Below are positions 44,552 through 57,734 of a DNA stretch of 64,000 bases, piece by piece (position 1 is the stretch's first letter; the number at the start of each line of letters is the position of its first letter). Below the pieces are notes generated by a model that did not search any database, was not told the origin of the DNA, and saw only the letters and a program-made list of their open reading frames with translations. The position numbers and the translations under genes are program-made. Source of the stretch: Poecilobothrus nobilitatus (lineage: Eukaryota > Arthropoda > Insecta > Diptera > Dolichopodidae). The stretch lies in assembly GCA_947095535.1 (NCBI GenBank), contig OX352774.1, forward strand, positions 83,700,416-83,764,415, given 5' to 3'.

Positions 44552-46185
44552 ATTATTTTTGCATTTATTTAAGTTAATTGGAAAAATAAAATAAACACAC
44601 TACACTTAAGTTTAGTTGAACCTTTGTTTTTTATATTTTTTTTTTTATTTGTTATTACACTTGGAGATCGTTAAAAAGAAAACACTAAAAAATTCTAAAC
44701 GTGCGGATTATTAATGTGAAGTTTTTACTCACTAAATCCAATTCTGTAGTCCGTAAAAAAAATAATAGTATAAAAACCCTCTGATTACTCAGTATAATAA
44801 CTGAGGAGTAAGAAAAGTTAAAATAATGGCAAGGGATATGTTTTCTTTTTTAAAGAATAGAGTTAAATCGGGACTTCAAAAGGAAAAAGTTGACTTCTGA
44901 CTCAATATAATAACTTGTAAAAAAGGAAAAGGGTTGGTAAAGGATATATTTATTTTCTAGGCTGAAGAATTAAGTGCGGACTTAAAGGAGAAGAAATTGG
45001 TTCTTGATGGTTTCACAGTTTGCTGTTACAAACGACTGTCTATATTTTTAAGTTCGAAAAGGTTTTACTGTATATAAAAGGATGTGAGCGATTATACCTA
45101 ATATTTCCTCCATTTTTCTGGTCATTATCAAAGTTTTTTGTTAGAAATATTGCTATATATATATATGTATATAGAGACTATAATTTATTAACATCATTGT
45201 ACCTTAATTTTAAAATATACTCAATGCTAATTTAAAAAGATAATTTTATAGCATACAAAACAAACAAAAATTTGATGATATTTAAATTATTTCGAATTTT
45301 TTGAAGTTTCTTATTGTTTTCATCTATGGTCTTAAATTCCTAAGTGGAATCAACTGTTCTAATGTAAAGGTTTTTGAAATATTTTTTATCACGGTTAGCC
45401 GCTTTAAAGTCGTAAACTTGATCTTTATCATTTGAATTTGTTATTCTTTCTTGATATAATATTATGTTTGATTTTATAATATTTGTGTTGGTGTACATAG
45501 TCAAAACTTTAAATTTATTTTTTTTGTAACGAGTAAAACATACCCTGTTCAATGGCATTACCACAATAGAATAATTTTATAATTATGATGATGGTTTTCG
45601 ATATAATAAAGATGAATATTATAATGAGTGATGGGAATAATATTAAATATTGAATCCATTAGATTAATTTGATCTTACACATAGCACATCCATCACTATA
45701 CAAATATGTAGGATTTTGTTAATGGGAATGGATTAATTTACTGACTGACGAAAGTAACGAGTATTAATTTTATTCTATTGTTAAATCTTCCAAACGACAA
45801 AAAAAAATCAAAAACCCTTAAGAAATTTCTCTTTCTGTATTTTATCGAAATGTAAAACTTTTTAAAAATATCGTTGCTGCTATCTTTTTTTCATTTTCAA
45901 ACTAATTCTGTTAACAAACTGCTTCAATATTTTATTTATTTATTTTTTTTTTTTTTTTTTTCATTTTTTCTTCGATTTAAAATTATTAAGAATTTAATAT
46001 TATTTCTTATATCATTTATTTCTATTTAGATTTCGGTTTCCAATATTATATCATTTCTTTTTAACGCCATCTCGGAATATAATTATATATTTTCTTTTTT
46101 TTTTTTTAATTCATTCTTTTAACTCATATAATATATTTTTGTGTGTTTTGAATCTGTGAATAAATTTGATAACTGAAATTAATAG
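44552..46185. other. Gap between C8 and A18
   Basis: 1.6 kb AT-rich. Nothing coding and no element with definable ends. Confidence 0.5.
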
Positions 46186-46745
46186 TTACATAAACTTAAT
46201 TCTGATGCATTAAATAATACAAAATTAGCAGAATTTGATGTTGCATTTTTTAATCGGGCAGCAAAAGTTGGTAGTGAATCAATGATGGAATTATTAGATA
46301 TTTTAGCTCGAACAAATAATTTTAAAGTAAGTCTTAGTAAACCAAAAAAAAAAAATCAAAGACAATTAAAAAAATTTCAAGAACAAAAATTAGTTGAAGA
46401 AATTGTTGAATTAGAAGATAATGCTGTACATATAGATCATACAAATTATGTTGATTTTTCAAAATATGATTATCCACAACCAATATATTTTAATTTGGTA
46501 AGAGATCCAGTTGAACGTGTTATTAGTTGGTATTTTTATGCAAGATCACCATTTAAAGCAGCTGTGCAATTTGCAAGATTTCCGGATTTAAAAGTACCAA
46601 ATGAAGATTGGTTTAAAAAAAATTTTAATAAATGTGTTTTAGAACATGATCCTGAATGTCAATGGATACCATTTAGTATTAATGATTCAACGGGTGATTA
46701 TAGTCGTCAATCATTATTTTTTTGTGGGAATGGACCAGATTGTTT
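46186..46745 (+). CDS. pip: Exon A18
   Basis: 560 nt after TTAATAG, donor GTAAGT. It reads LHKLNSDALNNT; loop FNRAAKVGSE, with Ala for Pro as in A3; His motif IDHTNYVDF; 3' loop RDPVERVISW; acceptor segment YFYARSPFKAAV, where Trp is lost. The end is DYSRQSLFFCGN. It is the first of a three-exon subfamily (A18-A20) recognised by NR.AK.GSE and YARSP(W/F)KA. Confidence 0.92.
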
Positions 46746-47198
46746 GTAAGTTAAAATCAACAAAATTGTTTTTACATTTTTTTTTTTTTTTTTACTCAAA
46801 TATATTTTTTAATAATATTTTAAACGTGATAGTATTGTTAATGATATATTATATACATATCCATAATTTCAATCAAAAAAAAAAAAAAAGATTTTCATCT
46901 TTTAATGTTTAATATGCTTTATACTCATATTTGAACCTTTCATTATCATTCCATTACATATGAAATTATTAATATATAATTGATTATTATTGCTTTCGGC
47001 AATGTCATTTGTATGTTATATTTCAAAATTATTATAGAACAAATATATATATACAGATGTAAAATACGTATCCCTGCTATAAGCGGATTTTAATAAGCAG
47101 TGTTGGCTTTTTTAAATGTGACCAATTATGTCCCAAACTTTTTTGTTTTTTTTTTTTTTTAATTCTTAATCTAAAGAATAAAATCAAATTATCAACAG
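46746..47198 (+). other. pip: Spacer A18-A19
   Basis: 453 bp non-coding, nothing notable. Confidence 0.5.
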
Positions 47199-47758
47199 TT
47201 AACACATCTTCATTCTAACGAATTAAATAATACACAATATGCTCAAACACAATTGGCATTTTTTAATCGAGTTGCTAAAGCTGGTAGCGAATCAATGTTA
47301 GAATTTTTAGATATAATTAAAAAAATTAATGGTTTTAATAAAGCTATGGATAAACCAAAAAAAATCAATCCACGTCAATTAAATGTAGAACAACAAGAAG
47401 AATTAATTAAAGAAATATTAAGTCTTGGTCCAAATACAGTTTATTGTGAACATCAAAATTGGATTGATTTTTCAAAATTTGGTTTACCAAAACCAATTTA
47501 TTTTAATTTGGTTCGTGATCCAGTTGAACGTGTTATTAGTTGGTATTTTTATGCTCGTTCACCATGGAAAGCAGTTGCATTATTTTCAAATTTTCCGGAT
47601 ACAGAAATTCCACCAGAAGATTGGTATAAAAAAGATTTTAATACATGTACATTAACACATGATCCAGAATGTACTTGGGAAATAGATACTATTATTGATA
47701 CTGTTGGAGATTATCGACGACAATCGTTATTTTTCTGTGGTCATAATCCTGAATGTTT
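47199..47758 (+). CDS. pip: Exon A19
   Basis: 560 nt after ATCAACAG, donor GTAAGT. It reads LTHLHSNELNNT, loop FNRVAKAGSE, His motif CEHQNWIDF, 3' loop RDPVERVISW, acceptor segment YARSPWKAVALF and end DYRRQSLFFCGH. An extra Cys precedes the invariant His, unique among the 21. Confidence 0.92.
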
Positions 47759-49818
47759 GTAAGTTTAGTTGTAATATATAAAGTGTTAGGAAAAATTTTA
47801 ATTTTTAAAATTTTTAAATAATATTTTTGGTTATTAAATACCTACTTCAAATTAAAAACTGTTTAAAATTTTTTATTGAAATCGTGATTGGTTTATTCCA
47901 AAAAACGAAATGAATTTTTCGAAAATCTAAAAACTAATATTATTTGGATTGTATTTTGAAAATCAAATGAATTTAATTCAAATCAAATAGTTTTCGATTA
48001 AAAATCTATATTTTAAATATTAAACAATGTTATTAAAGTCATGTATTTAAATCATTATTATTTAAATACTATAAAAAAATTATATTAAAAAAATATATAT
48101 ATATAAAAGACGAACAAAGAAGTCAGAAAATCTAGAGTAGGTATATAATAAGACAATTCAAAATTTAATTTCCACCAAATCAAAAATTATTGGTATGCAT
48201 CTATAACTTTCAATCCAATATTTTTAATTAAAAAGATATTAGCTATAGATAGGAGTTAAACATCTAAAAATTATAAATTTTTACTATTGACCGCTTAAAA
48301 ATTTTACATCGAAAGGAAATATAAAACTTTTTTTTTCTGTAGTATAAATATATAAGATAAGTTACTTTTCAAGAAAATTTATCCATCTTAAAAATTTAAA
48401 TTGAAAAGTTTTAGTATTTGTGCAATATTTTACCAATTGTCCAATATTTTGCAAAATTTTAGGTTCACATAAAAATTAGTTTTGCTTTTTGTTCTGACAT
48501 TTTGCAGTATAGTTAGAATTATAGAAATATACTATTTGGGCTTTTGTAAACTTTTGACAACTGCAGTTCCTTAAAATACACAAAAAAGTTGTTCTAGAAC
48601 TTCTATTTTTTTATAAGATCAATCTACAATTAAAATATAATGGCTTTATCTCAAAAGATGTAAAAAACTTTGAAAATAAATTGCAAAAAAAGGTTAAAAT
48701 CTATTTTTGAAAGCGAATAGAAAAAAAAATAACTTCAAGGAGAACTTGAAGCACAATGAACGTAGCCAGTAGCCACCACTCAGCCAAAAAGTTGCAAAAT
48801 GTCAAAAAAAGTAACTATCAAATTTTTAAAGAACAACACAAAACGTTACCAAGCGCTTCCAAGTGACATTTAAATGAACATAAAACCAAAAAACCATGAC
48901 GTAATAAATTCAAGTAAATAATAAACATAGAATAAATAAAGTATTAAAATAAACTACATTATAATATAGTTGTATGATAGTACATATATTTATTTCCAAA
49001 TTTCATTAATATCTTTTGCTCAAGTTTATTTAAATTTTATTTAAAAATTATCACTTATGAAATTTAAACAAAATAACAATAACAATGCATAATGACAATT
49101 ATTAAGTATTAACAGTTAGCTGTCAAAGTTGATATTTAAAGTTAAAAAGTTGATCAACTTTTTTGTCATGACTGTAATAACAACTTGGTGATTGATTACT
49201 TTCATTGTGTGCGTCATAATTTGTTTACTATGTTCAACTTTTAAAGTAGTATATCTGCGCGATGGCTATACGTTAATTGTGCTTAAAAAGTTCTTAGATA
49301 GTTAATTACGTTGTTTTTTTTTTTGTTTATTAAAGCTGTGCATTTTTTATAAGAAATGTATGTTTTATTTCATACTATAAACTAATAATACAATCATAAA
49401 TTTATAATTATAAACATATAATTACACAAACACAAACAAATATTTGAATAGTTGCCTGTCATTTACGTTATACATTAATTATTGCATTAACCTTTAAAAT
49501 TACTTTTGTGATTTTATTTGAAATTTTAATATGTTTTTGTTTTTTTATCGATTAATTTAAGAAATTTATAATTTATTTAAAATTGTTTTACATAAATTTT
49601 TTTTTTTTTTTGTATATTGGTATTATTTTGACGTTTATAAAATCCATTCATTTAAAATGTACCAATACATTTGTTGTTTGTTCCGTTGCAATAACTTACA
49701 TCTTATCATATTTTATAGCTTTGCTTCAAAACTTGTCAATCTTTTGTCATTTTACAAATTACTTAATTTATAAAAAACAAATAAAATTATAATAAATTAT
49801 ATTTCATTTGCTTGACAG
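47759..49818 (+). other. pip: Spacer A19-A20
   Basis: 2.06 kb non-coding. Sequence is AT-rich and I see no exon, element end or RNA gene. Confidence 0.5.
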
Positions 49819-50369
49819 CTTGAAAATCTTAATATTCCAAATAATACTAAAATAGCAGAAATTGAAAGTGTATTTTTTAATCGAGTTGCAAAAGCTGGTA
49901 GTGAATCAATGCTAGAATTTTTAAAATTATTAAAAAAACCAAATAAATTTACTATGACAAGTAATCCAGCTAGAAAAACCGTACCAAGGCAAATGGATTT
50001 AACACAGCAATTAGAAATAGCAATTATGATATCTGAATTAGGTGCTTCAATTTATTATGATCATTTGCCTTGGATTAATTTTACCACTTTCGGTTTACCA
50101 AAACCAATTTATTTTAATTTAGTACGTGATCCGGTTGAACGGGTTATTAGTTGGTATTTTTATGCACGTTCTCCATGGAAAGCAGCTGGTTTATTTACTA
50201 AATTTCCGGATACAGAAATTCCACCAGAAGAATGGTGGAAAAAAGATTTTAATAAATGTGTTTTTGAACATGACCCAGAATGTATTTATGAAATTGGTGC
50301 AATTAAAGATTCGACTGGTGATCATCGTCGACAAACGTTATTTTTTTGTGGTCATGATCCTGAATGTTT
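49819..50369 (+). CDS. pip: Exon A20
   Basis: 551 nt after TGCTTGACAG, donor GTAAGT. It reads LENLNIPNNT, loop FNRVAKAGSE, His motif YDHLPWINF, 3' loop RDPVERVISW, acceptor segment YARSPWKAAGLF and end DHRRQTLFFCGH. It is closest to A19 and lies 239 bp before B9. Confidence 0.92.
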
Positions 50370-50608
50370 GTAAGTTTTTATAATAAAAAATTATAATAAG
50401 TAATTAAATGATATAAATTACATGACTTTAATATAAATAATTTTCAAAAATTAAAAAACAAAAACCATTTTAAAATATTTTTTTTTAAATATTTTTAACA
50501 ATATTATCACGTTCGAAATTCTGCAATGAACTGAAATTAGAATTAAAAACACTTCAAAATATAAATTTAGATAAATAACATTAAAAAATAAAAATAAATT
50601 TTTTTAAG

Positions 50609-50763
50609 ACCATTTAATTCGCCACGAGCTGTTCAAATAGCAAAACAAAATGTTGAAAAAGAATTTGCCGTTGTTGGATCTTGGGAAGAAACGAATATAA
50701 CATTAACAGTACTTGAACATTATATTCCAAGATATTTTACAGGAGCTACCGAAATATTTTATA
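50609..50763 (+). CDS. pip: Exon B9: shared tail for A18-A20
   Basis: 155 nt after TTTTTTAAG. The donor is GTAATA, weaker than GTAAGT. It reads PFNSPRAVQIAKQNVEKEF, AVVGSWEETNITLTVLEHYIPRYFTGA. Confidence 0.92.
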
Positions 50764-50838
50764 GTAATATTAATATTAAATTAATTAAAATTAATTTTTT
50801 TTCTTTACTTTAATATTTTTTTTTTTTTATTTTCATAG

Positions 50839-51020
50839 TGCACTATGATCAAATAACAAATCGTAATAAAAATAAAATGAAACCACCAATTTTAGAAGAA
50901 GTTAAAGATCTTATAAGACAAAATTTCACTCAAGAAATTGAATTTTATGATTGGTGTAAACAACGTCTCTATAAACAATATTTGGCATTAGTGGTTGATA
51001 AAAAAATTGATTACTTCTAA
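50839..51020 (+). CDS. pip: Exon C9: terminal exon
   Basis: The acceptor is ATTTTCATAG. With B9 it completes a Met codon, then HYDQITNRNKNKMKPPILEE, the sequon NFT, QEIEFYDWCKQRLYKQYLAL and TAA at 51018-51020. YDWCK replaces YEFCK. Confidence 0.9.
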
Positions 51021-51821
51021 AATGAATAATCAAATTACATCAAATAAAAATAATGAATATTTTAATAGTAAATATATAATTAATAATTACTATTGAAATG
51101 AATATATTTTAAAAAATTTAAATAAGTGCATATAAAAAAACAAAAAATAAAATAAATTTTTAAAAGTATTATCATTATTTTTTTCTTTTTCATTCCCAAT
51201 TTTTGTTTTTGTTTTTTTCCTACAGCATTAATATTATAACAAATATATTGGTGCCTGCCTTTTAATTGCAGATATAGGCCTCCAAACAATAATATTAATT
51301 AACTTTTATATATCTTTATGGTATCTATTATATATATATATATAATTAAGTACTTATATTACATTTTATATAATATAATAAATTACACCACGTGATCAAA
51401 TTTGTTATAACACTTCCACGTTTGTTTCTTGCCCTAGTGTTACAATACACATTAATTTACAAACAAATATTTAATATAAACATTATGTCGTCGAAATGAT
51501 AAATATTAAATATATAAGTGAAATATTTTCAATTTATACTTATAACTCACATATGTAAATAAAAATTTTTAAAAAAAATATATAAATAAATAACATTAAG
51601 TAATTTTTACTCATAATTACAGCTATATAGACTTTATATAATAATAATTGAATAAAGTTCGAATAAGAAGATCAATAACTTTTTTCTTTTATAACTCTCA
51701 TTTGGAGTCATTGATAAGTTTTATAACTGTAATTAATAGAAATCTTACAAATATAAAACTGATTATTTCTCTAATATGAATTAAGATAAGCAGACATAAG
51801 ATTTTTATATATATATATATA

Positions 51822-51854
<33 letters not shown>

Positions 51855-53364
51855 GTACATAATACAAGCGAAAGGTTGGTTTTTATTAAAAACAAGTTTA
51901 TATTAGAAGTACTAGCTTTTAATGAAATACCTTATAAAAACCTTTTAAAATTTAAAATAAAAAAAAAAAAAAACCTTCATGAAACCTGAGAGTACCTTCG
52001 TCAAGGGTATATGATGGAAAATAAATGAAAAAAAAAAAGAATATTTTTTGACCTTTATTCCAAATACTGATATACTGATTTAAAGAAAAGAGTGATAAGC
52101 TAAAGAAGTTTCGTAAACTTCTTTTAAAGACTGATTTAATTTTGAAACTTTGTAATCTTGCATAACTCAATTAAATTTGATTTTCTATTTAATTTTTTTA
52201 CAAGACAAATTTAGTGTATACATATATATATATTAATATATATATATATATATATATATTTTTAATTCAATATAAAACAATATTTTCATTTTATCACAAA
52301 AACAAAATTTTTTTTTTTTTTGTTAAATTAAACAAATAGGTACCTATTAATTAATATTAAAATTACTAAAATAAAAAATTTAAATCGTTTCTACTAAAAT
52401 TTAATACAAAAAAAAAATGCAAAAACCATTCAAATTGTTATTAAAAAAAAAATGTAGAAAAAATATATTTTTTTAATATTTTAGCAATTATTGTATAAAA
52501 TTTGATTTTTATTTGCACATATATATATGTATTTATAAAATTAAAAAAAAAAATTAAAAAATATCTTATTACTATTTTAATTTAATTTTTAAGTAAAATA
52601 ATGTAAATTTATTAAATATACATATACATACACATATATACACATATTTATTAATTATATATAATAAATTTAATAATATTTTGGTATATAGTTATAAAAT
52701 TAAAATATTTTAAAATAAAATTGTATATAAATATAAATAATTTAAAAATAATTTAAAAGAAAAAATTAATAAATACATATATAAGAAAGGATGTGGCTGC
52801 ACAACACTACAAACAACATACATAAACAATACACAAAAAAAAAATATATATATCTATATAAGTTTTCTTATATACAACGACAACTAATTATGGGATTTAA
52901 TTTATTTAATAATTTTATATATATAATATTTAATTAAATTTTAATTAATTTTTTGTTTTCTTTTCTTTTATTTTTTCTTTTTTTTTCTTTTCTTCTATCT
53001 TTTATTGATTTTTTTTTTTTTTTTTTTTTTAATTTTCTTTTGAAATTTCAACATATATATATCCTTAATCCTTGATCCTTTTATTAAAATCCAATTTAAT
53101 TCTAATATTAACTTTTAATTTAACTTTACTAACTGTCCTTTCATATATTTGTTATAAACCATTTTTAATCCTTACTCTATTATCTTCCAACATATCCTAT
53201 AAAAAACAAAAAAAAAAACCAAAAAAAAAAAACAAAAACAAAAAAAAAAACTCTCTTCACAACGAAAAATAAATAAACCCTACCACACAACAATATAAAC
53301 AACTACAACAACAACTGTTACCTATCGGACAAAAAAAAAAAAAAAAAAATTTTTTTTTATATAG
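51021..53364. other. Gap between C9 and A21
   Basis: 2.3 kb of very AT-rich DNA with (TA)n microsatellites (51.81-51.86 and 52.22-52.26 kb) and long poly(A) and poly(T) tracts just before A21. No coding signal. Confidence 0.55.
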
Positions 53365-53924
53365 ATGCAATTATTAAATTCTTATGATTTAAATAATACA
53401 CGAAAAGCTGGAATGGAAGTTTTATTTTTTAATCGTGTACCAAAAGTTGGTAGTCAAACATTTATGGAATTATTACGTCGTTTAGCTGTACGTAATGATT
53501 TTCAATTTCATCGTGATGCTGTACAACGTGTTGAAACAATACGTTTAGGTGATGATCAACAACAAGAATTGGCTGAAGTTATTACAGAATTACCTGAACC
53601 ATCAGTATTTATTAAACATGTCTGTTATACAAATTTTACAAAATTTAATTTACCAACACCAATTTATATAAATGTTGTTCGAGATCCAATTGAACGTGTT
53701 ATTAGTTGGTTTTATTATGTAAGAGCACCATGGTATTTTGTTGAAAGAAAAGCAGCATTCCCAGAATTACCATTACCAGATCCAGCATGGTTAAAAAAAG
53801 ATTTTGAAACATGTGTACGTATGGGTGATAAAGAATGTACATTTACACAAGGTGTTACACATGAAGGTATCGGTGATCATCGTAGACAAACATTATTTTT
53901 TTGTGGACATGACTATGAATGCAC
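53365..53924 (+). CDS. pip: Exon A21
   Basis: 560 nt after TTTTATATAG, donor GTAAGT. It begins Met-Gln-Leu-Leu, but the Met is the first codon after the acceptor and occupies the usual Leu position, so it is not taken as a start. Sequon NNT, loop FNRVPKVGSQ, His motif IKHVCYTNF, 3' loop RDPIERVISW, acceptor segment YYVRAPWYFVE, end DHRRQTLFFCGH. It shares RAPWY with A1 and has the least A/T-biased codon use by eye. Confidence 0.92.
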
Positions 53925-54100
53925 GTAAGTTAATTTTTTTTTTTTTTTTTTAATTTTACATGTAATGGTATATTTTAAAAGTAAGTATGAAATTTTTGGT
54001 ATTAGAATTTTTTTTTTTAATATATATATGTATACAAAAAAAAAACAAATATATTTTTTTTTATTTTTGTTTTTGTTTTTTTTTTTTTTTTTTTTTTTAG

Positions 54101-54255
54101 ACCATTTAATACAGTTGGTGCATTAGAAAGAGCTAAATATGCTGTTGAATCACAATATGCTGTTGTTGGTGTACTTGAAGATTTAAATGCAACTTTATCT
54201 GTATTTGAAAAATATATACCAAGATTTTTTACTGGTGCATATGAAATTTATGAAG
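54101..54255 (+). CDS. pip: Exon B10
   Basis: 155 nt after a long poly(T)AG, donor GTAAAA. It reads PFNTVGALERAKYAVESQY, AVVGVLEDLNATLSVFEKYIPRFFTGA. The Trp of VVGTW is replaced (VVGVLE), and AKYA..S.Y recalls vertebrate HS2ST. It splits a Glu codon with C10. Confidence 0.92.
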
Positions 54256-55144
54256 GTAAAATTTTCTAAAAAGAAACAAAAATAAAAATATTGTATAGGT
54301 ATTTATTTAATTTTATATACATACATAGTAAACTGAACATTAAAATTTTTTTTGACTTTAAAAGATTTAAAACTGAAAAAACTTCTTTTTTATTAAAACT
54401 GAAATAAAATTTCCTTTCTGATTTCAAATAATTTACTTTCTATAATTATCTATATTATTTTATTTTTACAATTACAACTGATTTCAAATTTATTCTAAAA
54501 GATACTTTAAACATTTTCAATACATTTTTGAATTTGAACAAAAATTATTTTTTCCTAAAACAAATCAATATTTTCAACCTTTTCCAAAAAAAAAAAAAAA
54601 AATGGTAGAAAAAAATGGTAGAAAAAAAATGTATTGAAAATAAAATTAAAACTATCTGAATCATAAAATTGTATTCTGCACAATAGGTATATTTGTATGT
54701 TTATTTACTGCATATTTATCTAATAAAAAATTTAATAAATTTATATTTTTGTCATGTTTTTATCTTTACCAGATTTACCCATATACTGTCCACAAATTCA
54801 GATTTACTATAAAACACTCGTATGAAAAAATTTATTTTGTAGAAATCTGAAATTTACTTATTAGTCTATAACAAATTTTTAATCCTTACGAAGTAGTAAA
54901 ATACTTTTCTAAAATAAAATTTTAAAATATTTTGAAATATTTTATTAGTAAATAAAATCCGTTTAAATTGTTGAAAATAATTCGATTTGAGAGTATTTTT
55001 TTGTTAACCTTTTTTATTATCATTCTTGCCAACAGCTATCTATGAAGGCATACTATAGGAGATCTGTAATGAAGCCAATTGTAATAAAGTCAAAAACCAC
55101 CAAACCGCGCCTTTATATAACCAAGTAATAAAGTCAATATTAAA

Positions 55145-55340
55145 ATTGTTGGTTGGTTGGTTGGTTTACGTGGCTGGTCCTGTCAACCATGACAAGACCA
55201 CAATTAGCGCGTTAGCACCGTTTTGCTACCACTTCTGTGACCACAAGGCTTATGTTTAGGCTATAACGGATTTAATTTCAGATCCATTTCGCGGCATTCA
55301 GAAACCTTACTATTTCTGCAGGTTGCTTAGACGCTAGATC
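55145..55340. repeat. GC-richer block, unidentified repeat fragment
   Basis: It starts with (GGTT)n and contains 'gtggctggtcctgtcaacca' and 'gcgcgttagcaccg'. Its base composition stands out against the flanks. No reading frame or Pol III boxes are clear. Likely a transposon fragment, but the family is not recognised. Confidence 0.4.
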
Positions 55341-56689
55341 GCTTAATTTTTTTTTATTAATTTATTTATTATTTTATTAAATTAAAATTGTAATAAAGGC
55401 AAAATATTTTAAAGAGAAATGGAATCTAAATGGAGTTTTGATTTCAGTTCAATGTTATTATTATTTAAAATTTATGATGTATATATTGAAATATATATAT
55501 TGTATAAATTTTACAACATTTTCTAAATTTAAAAACTCGCAGTTTTGAAACGGTAAAAGATAGCATTAATAGGTACTTGTTTAAAAGAAAATTTCTTCAG
55601 CTTACGAATACATTTTCATAAGCAGTCTAGAAACAGAGTTAAATGTAAAATTGTGAAAACTAAAAAAAAAAATATGAAAATATCATTTAAGTCCCCGTAT
55701 CTTCGAAACTAGAAGACACTCAAGACACAAAGTGCCATACAAAAATTACCTTCCTATAAGGGTCTATACAGCGGTATATAGCAGTGCACTTAAGAAAGAT
55801 TTTATATAGTTGACTATAAAATCAGCGTTTAATTAATTTGATCAACGTTAGTTTGGAGTCGCACTCATTAAAATGTATATTATACCTAGAAAAATAATAT
55901 TTTCCTATAATAACTATTTACCTAAATTACATTATGAAAAACATGTTTTTATAAATTTTGATTCTATTTGGAACATATAACCAAATTGCTTCAAAACAAT
56001 CCATTCATTTTTAAAGCATATACATTCATAAAATTTATGGCCAAGGGAATTATGTCACACCTTCTCAATTAATATATTCAAAGATATTTATTTTATTTTT
56101 TTAACTATTTTAAAAAATTTTGTGAATATTTTCAGATTTAAGCGGATCTTTTGATCAGTTTATTTGAGATAAGATAAAATTTCCAACCAAAAAACTTCCA
56201 ACCGGCTAAAACTTTCATAAAACTTAATTGCATTTAGAAAATACCCATAAAGTTGATGAAATTTAAGTTCATTTATTAAGAGACCATAAGTTTTATAAAA
56301 ATGTTTTCATAATTTAAAAATAATTTTTAAAAATAATTCCAGAACATTGAAATAAAGCTGAAAATTATGAAATTCGGATTTATTTACGGTTTTAGTCTAA
56401 GTACAATCTTAGATTTGTAATAAAGCCAATTTTGCTTTATTACAATTATTGGTTTTATTAGTGAAATATTATACTTATCAGCTTCATATATCATACAGCT
56501 ATTTTTCATATAAGAATTTTTTATATATATAATATTCATATAGCTTCTTCTGTACTTAAACGATATAAGATCTAATAAATCATCAAATTCATGACAGCTT
56601 TTTTATATAATTTAACGGAAAGCCATAATAACAGCTGTCAAAAAAAAAGTGGATAGATTTTTTTTTTTTTTTTTATTCGATAATCTCAA

Positions 56690-57240
56690 TCTAGGAATAT
56701 GTTACTTTGTACTAAAAAATAGTTGAGACTAAATTGTATGGGATACGGAAGGGAAAAATGCGGATAAAGGAGAATGCGGTGAAATGTTTTGAGAGGTGGA
56801 ATGAGCGATTTTATCTCAACTGAACAAGTGTTATTACACAAAATATCTATAAAAAAGAGAAAGGGCTCCAATATTATGAATGCCAAGAGAAGTGAGACAA
56901 GCAGTCTCAACGGAGTCGCCAATAAGACGAATGGCGCGTTTTTGAATTCGATCAAGGTAATTCAATGAAGTAAGTGAGACGCCAGTCCATATATGGGAAT
57001 TGTACTCCATCTTGGGTCATATATAAACCTTATAGATATTAAGCAAGTCCTTGGATGAAAAATATGTCTTGCACCTAAAGAGGAAACCTAAGCATTTAGC
57101 AGCACTTTTTGCTATACAAAAATTTGATCATTCCATATCATTTTTTGATTTAGCTGCATGCCTAAAATACTTAGGTTTTCTGATTGTTGCACAATTTCAT
57201 CTTGGAACCCTGGATTGGACGAATTTTAAAATGAAAATCT
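56690..57240 (-). mobile_element. Non-LTR retrotransposon ORF2 C-terminal remnant
   Basis: Minus-strand translation in shifting frames gives pieces such as KDLLNIYKVYI, PKMEYNSHIWTG and YLDRIQKRAIRLIGD, then SLGIHNIGALSLF. These match the conserved region after the reverse transcriptase in insect jockey-type elements (..RPKMEY.SHIW.., L.R.QRRA.RLIGD..). Several stops and frameshifts show it is dead. 5' parts are missing. Confidence 0.75.
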
Positions 57241-57734
57241 GTTAGAAAGTAAAATAATAACGGTTTATTTTATTTATTTTTTTATTTTGAAAGGTTAGAT
57301 GGAAATCATCGGAAGACACTTTAAAGAAGTGGAACGAGTACAAGTTCTTTATGAGTGTATAGAATTTTAACCCACTAATTAAAAAAAACATTATCTCCTT
57401 TTTATGACCAAACAAAAGATTATGTGTCCAAATTAAATTTAAAAATAACAACTTAAATACACTTTCTAATTTAAACCACGACATATTATACTACATATTA
57501 CATTTAGTTCATTTGAGTGACACAGTATATAGTCTGCACTTTCATTATTTTATCAAAAATTCGTTAAAAACCAATGATCGAATAACTAATATATATAAAA
57601 AGAAAAATCACTATTATTTATAATTACTAATCACTATCATTTATTATTTTAATTTTAATTTTAAAATTAAAATAAATATATATATATTTATATTTTTTTT
57701 TCATTATATAAAATATTAAAATATTTTTTTTTAG

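Larger units (their letters stand above)
54256..57734 (+). other. pip: Intron B10-C10 (3.5 kb)
   Basis: The longest intron inside a cassette. It holds a GC-richer unidentified block (55.15-55.34 kb) and a minus-strand non-LTR retrotransposon fragment (56.69-57.24 kb). No additional A, B or C exon text was found. Confidence 0.6.

Noticed and set aside
51800..52265. Promoter-like TATA clusters upstream of A21
   Set aside because: They are (TA)n microsatellites, which are common throughout, so they carry no specific promoter signal.
53365..53367. ATG at the very start of exon A21 as a translation start
   Set aside because: It follows directly on a TATATAG acceptor and sits at the position where other A exons have Leu. 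No signal anchor follows, so it is an internal Met.
56686..56955. Minus-strand 89-codon hydrophobic ORF as a gene
   Set aside because: It is an out-of-frame and partly shifted reading of a dead non-LTR retrotransposon fragment.
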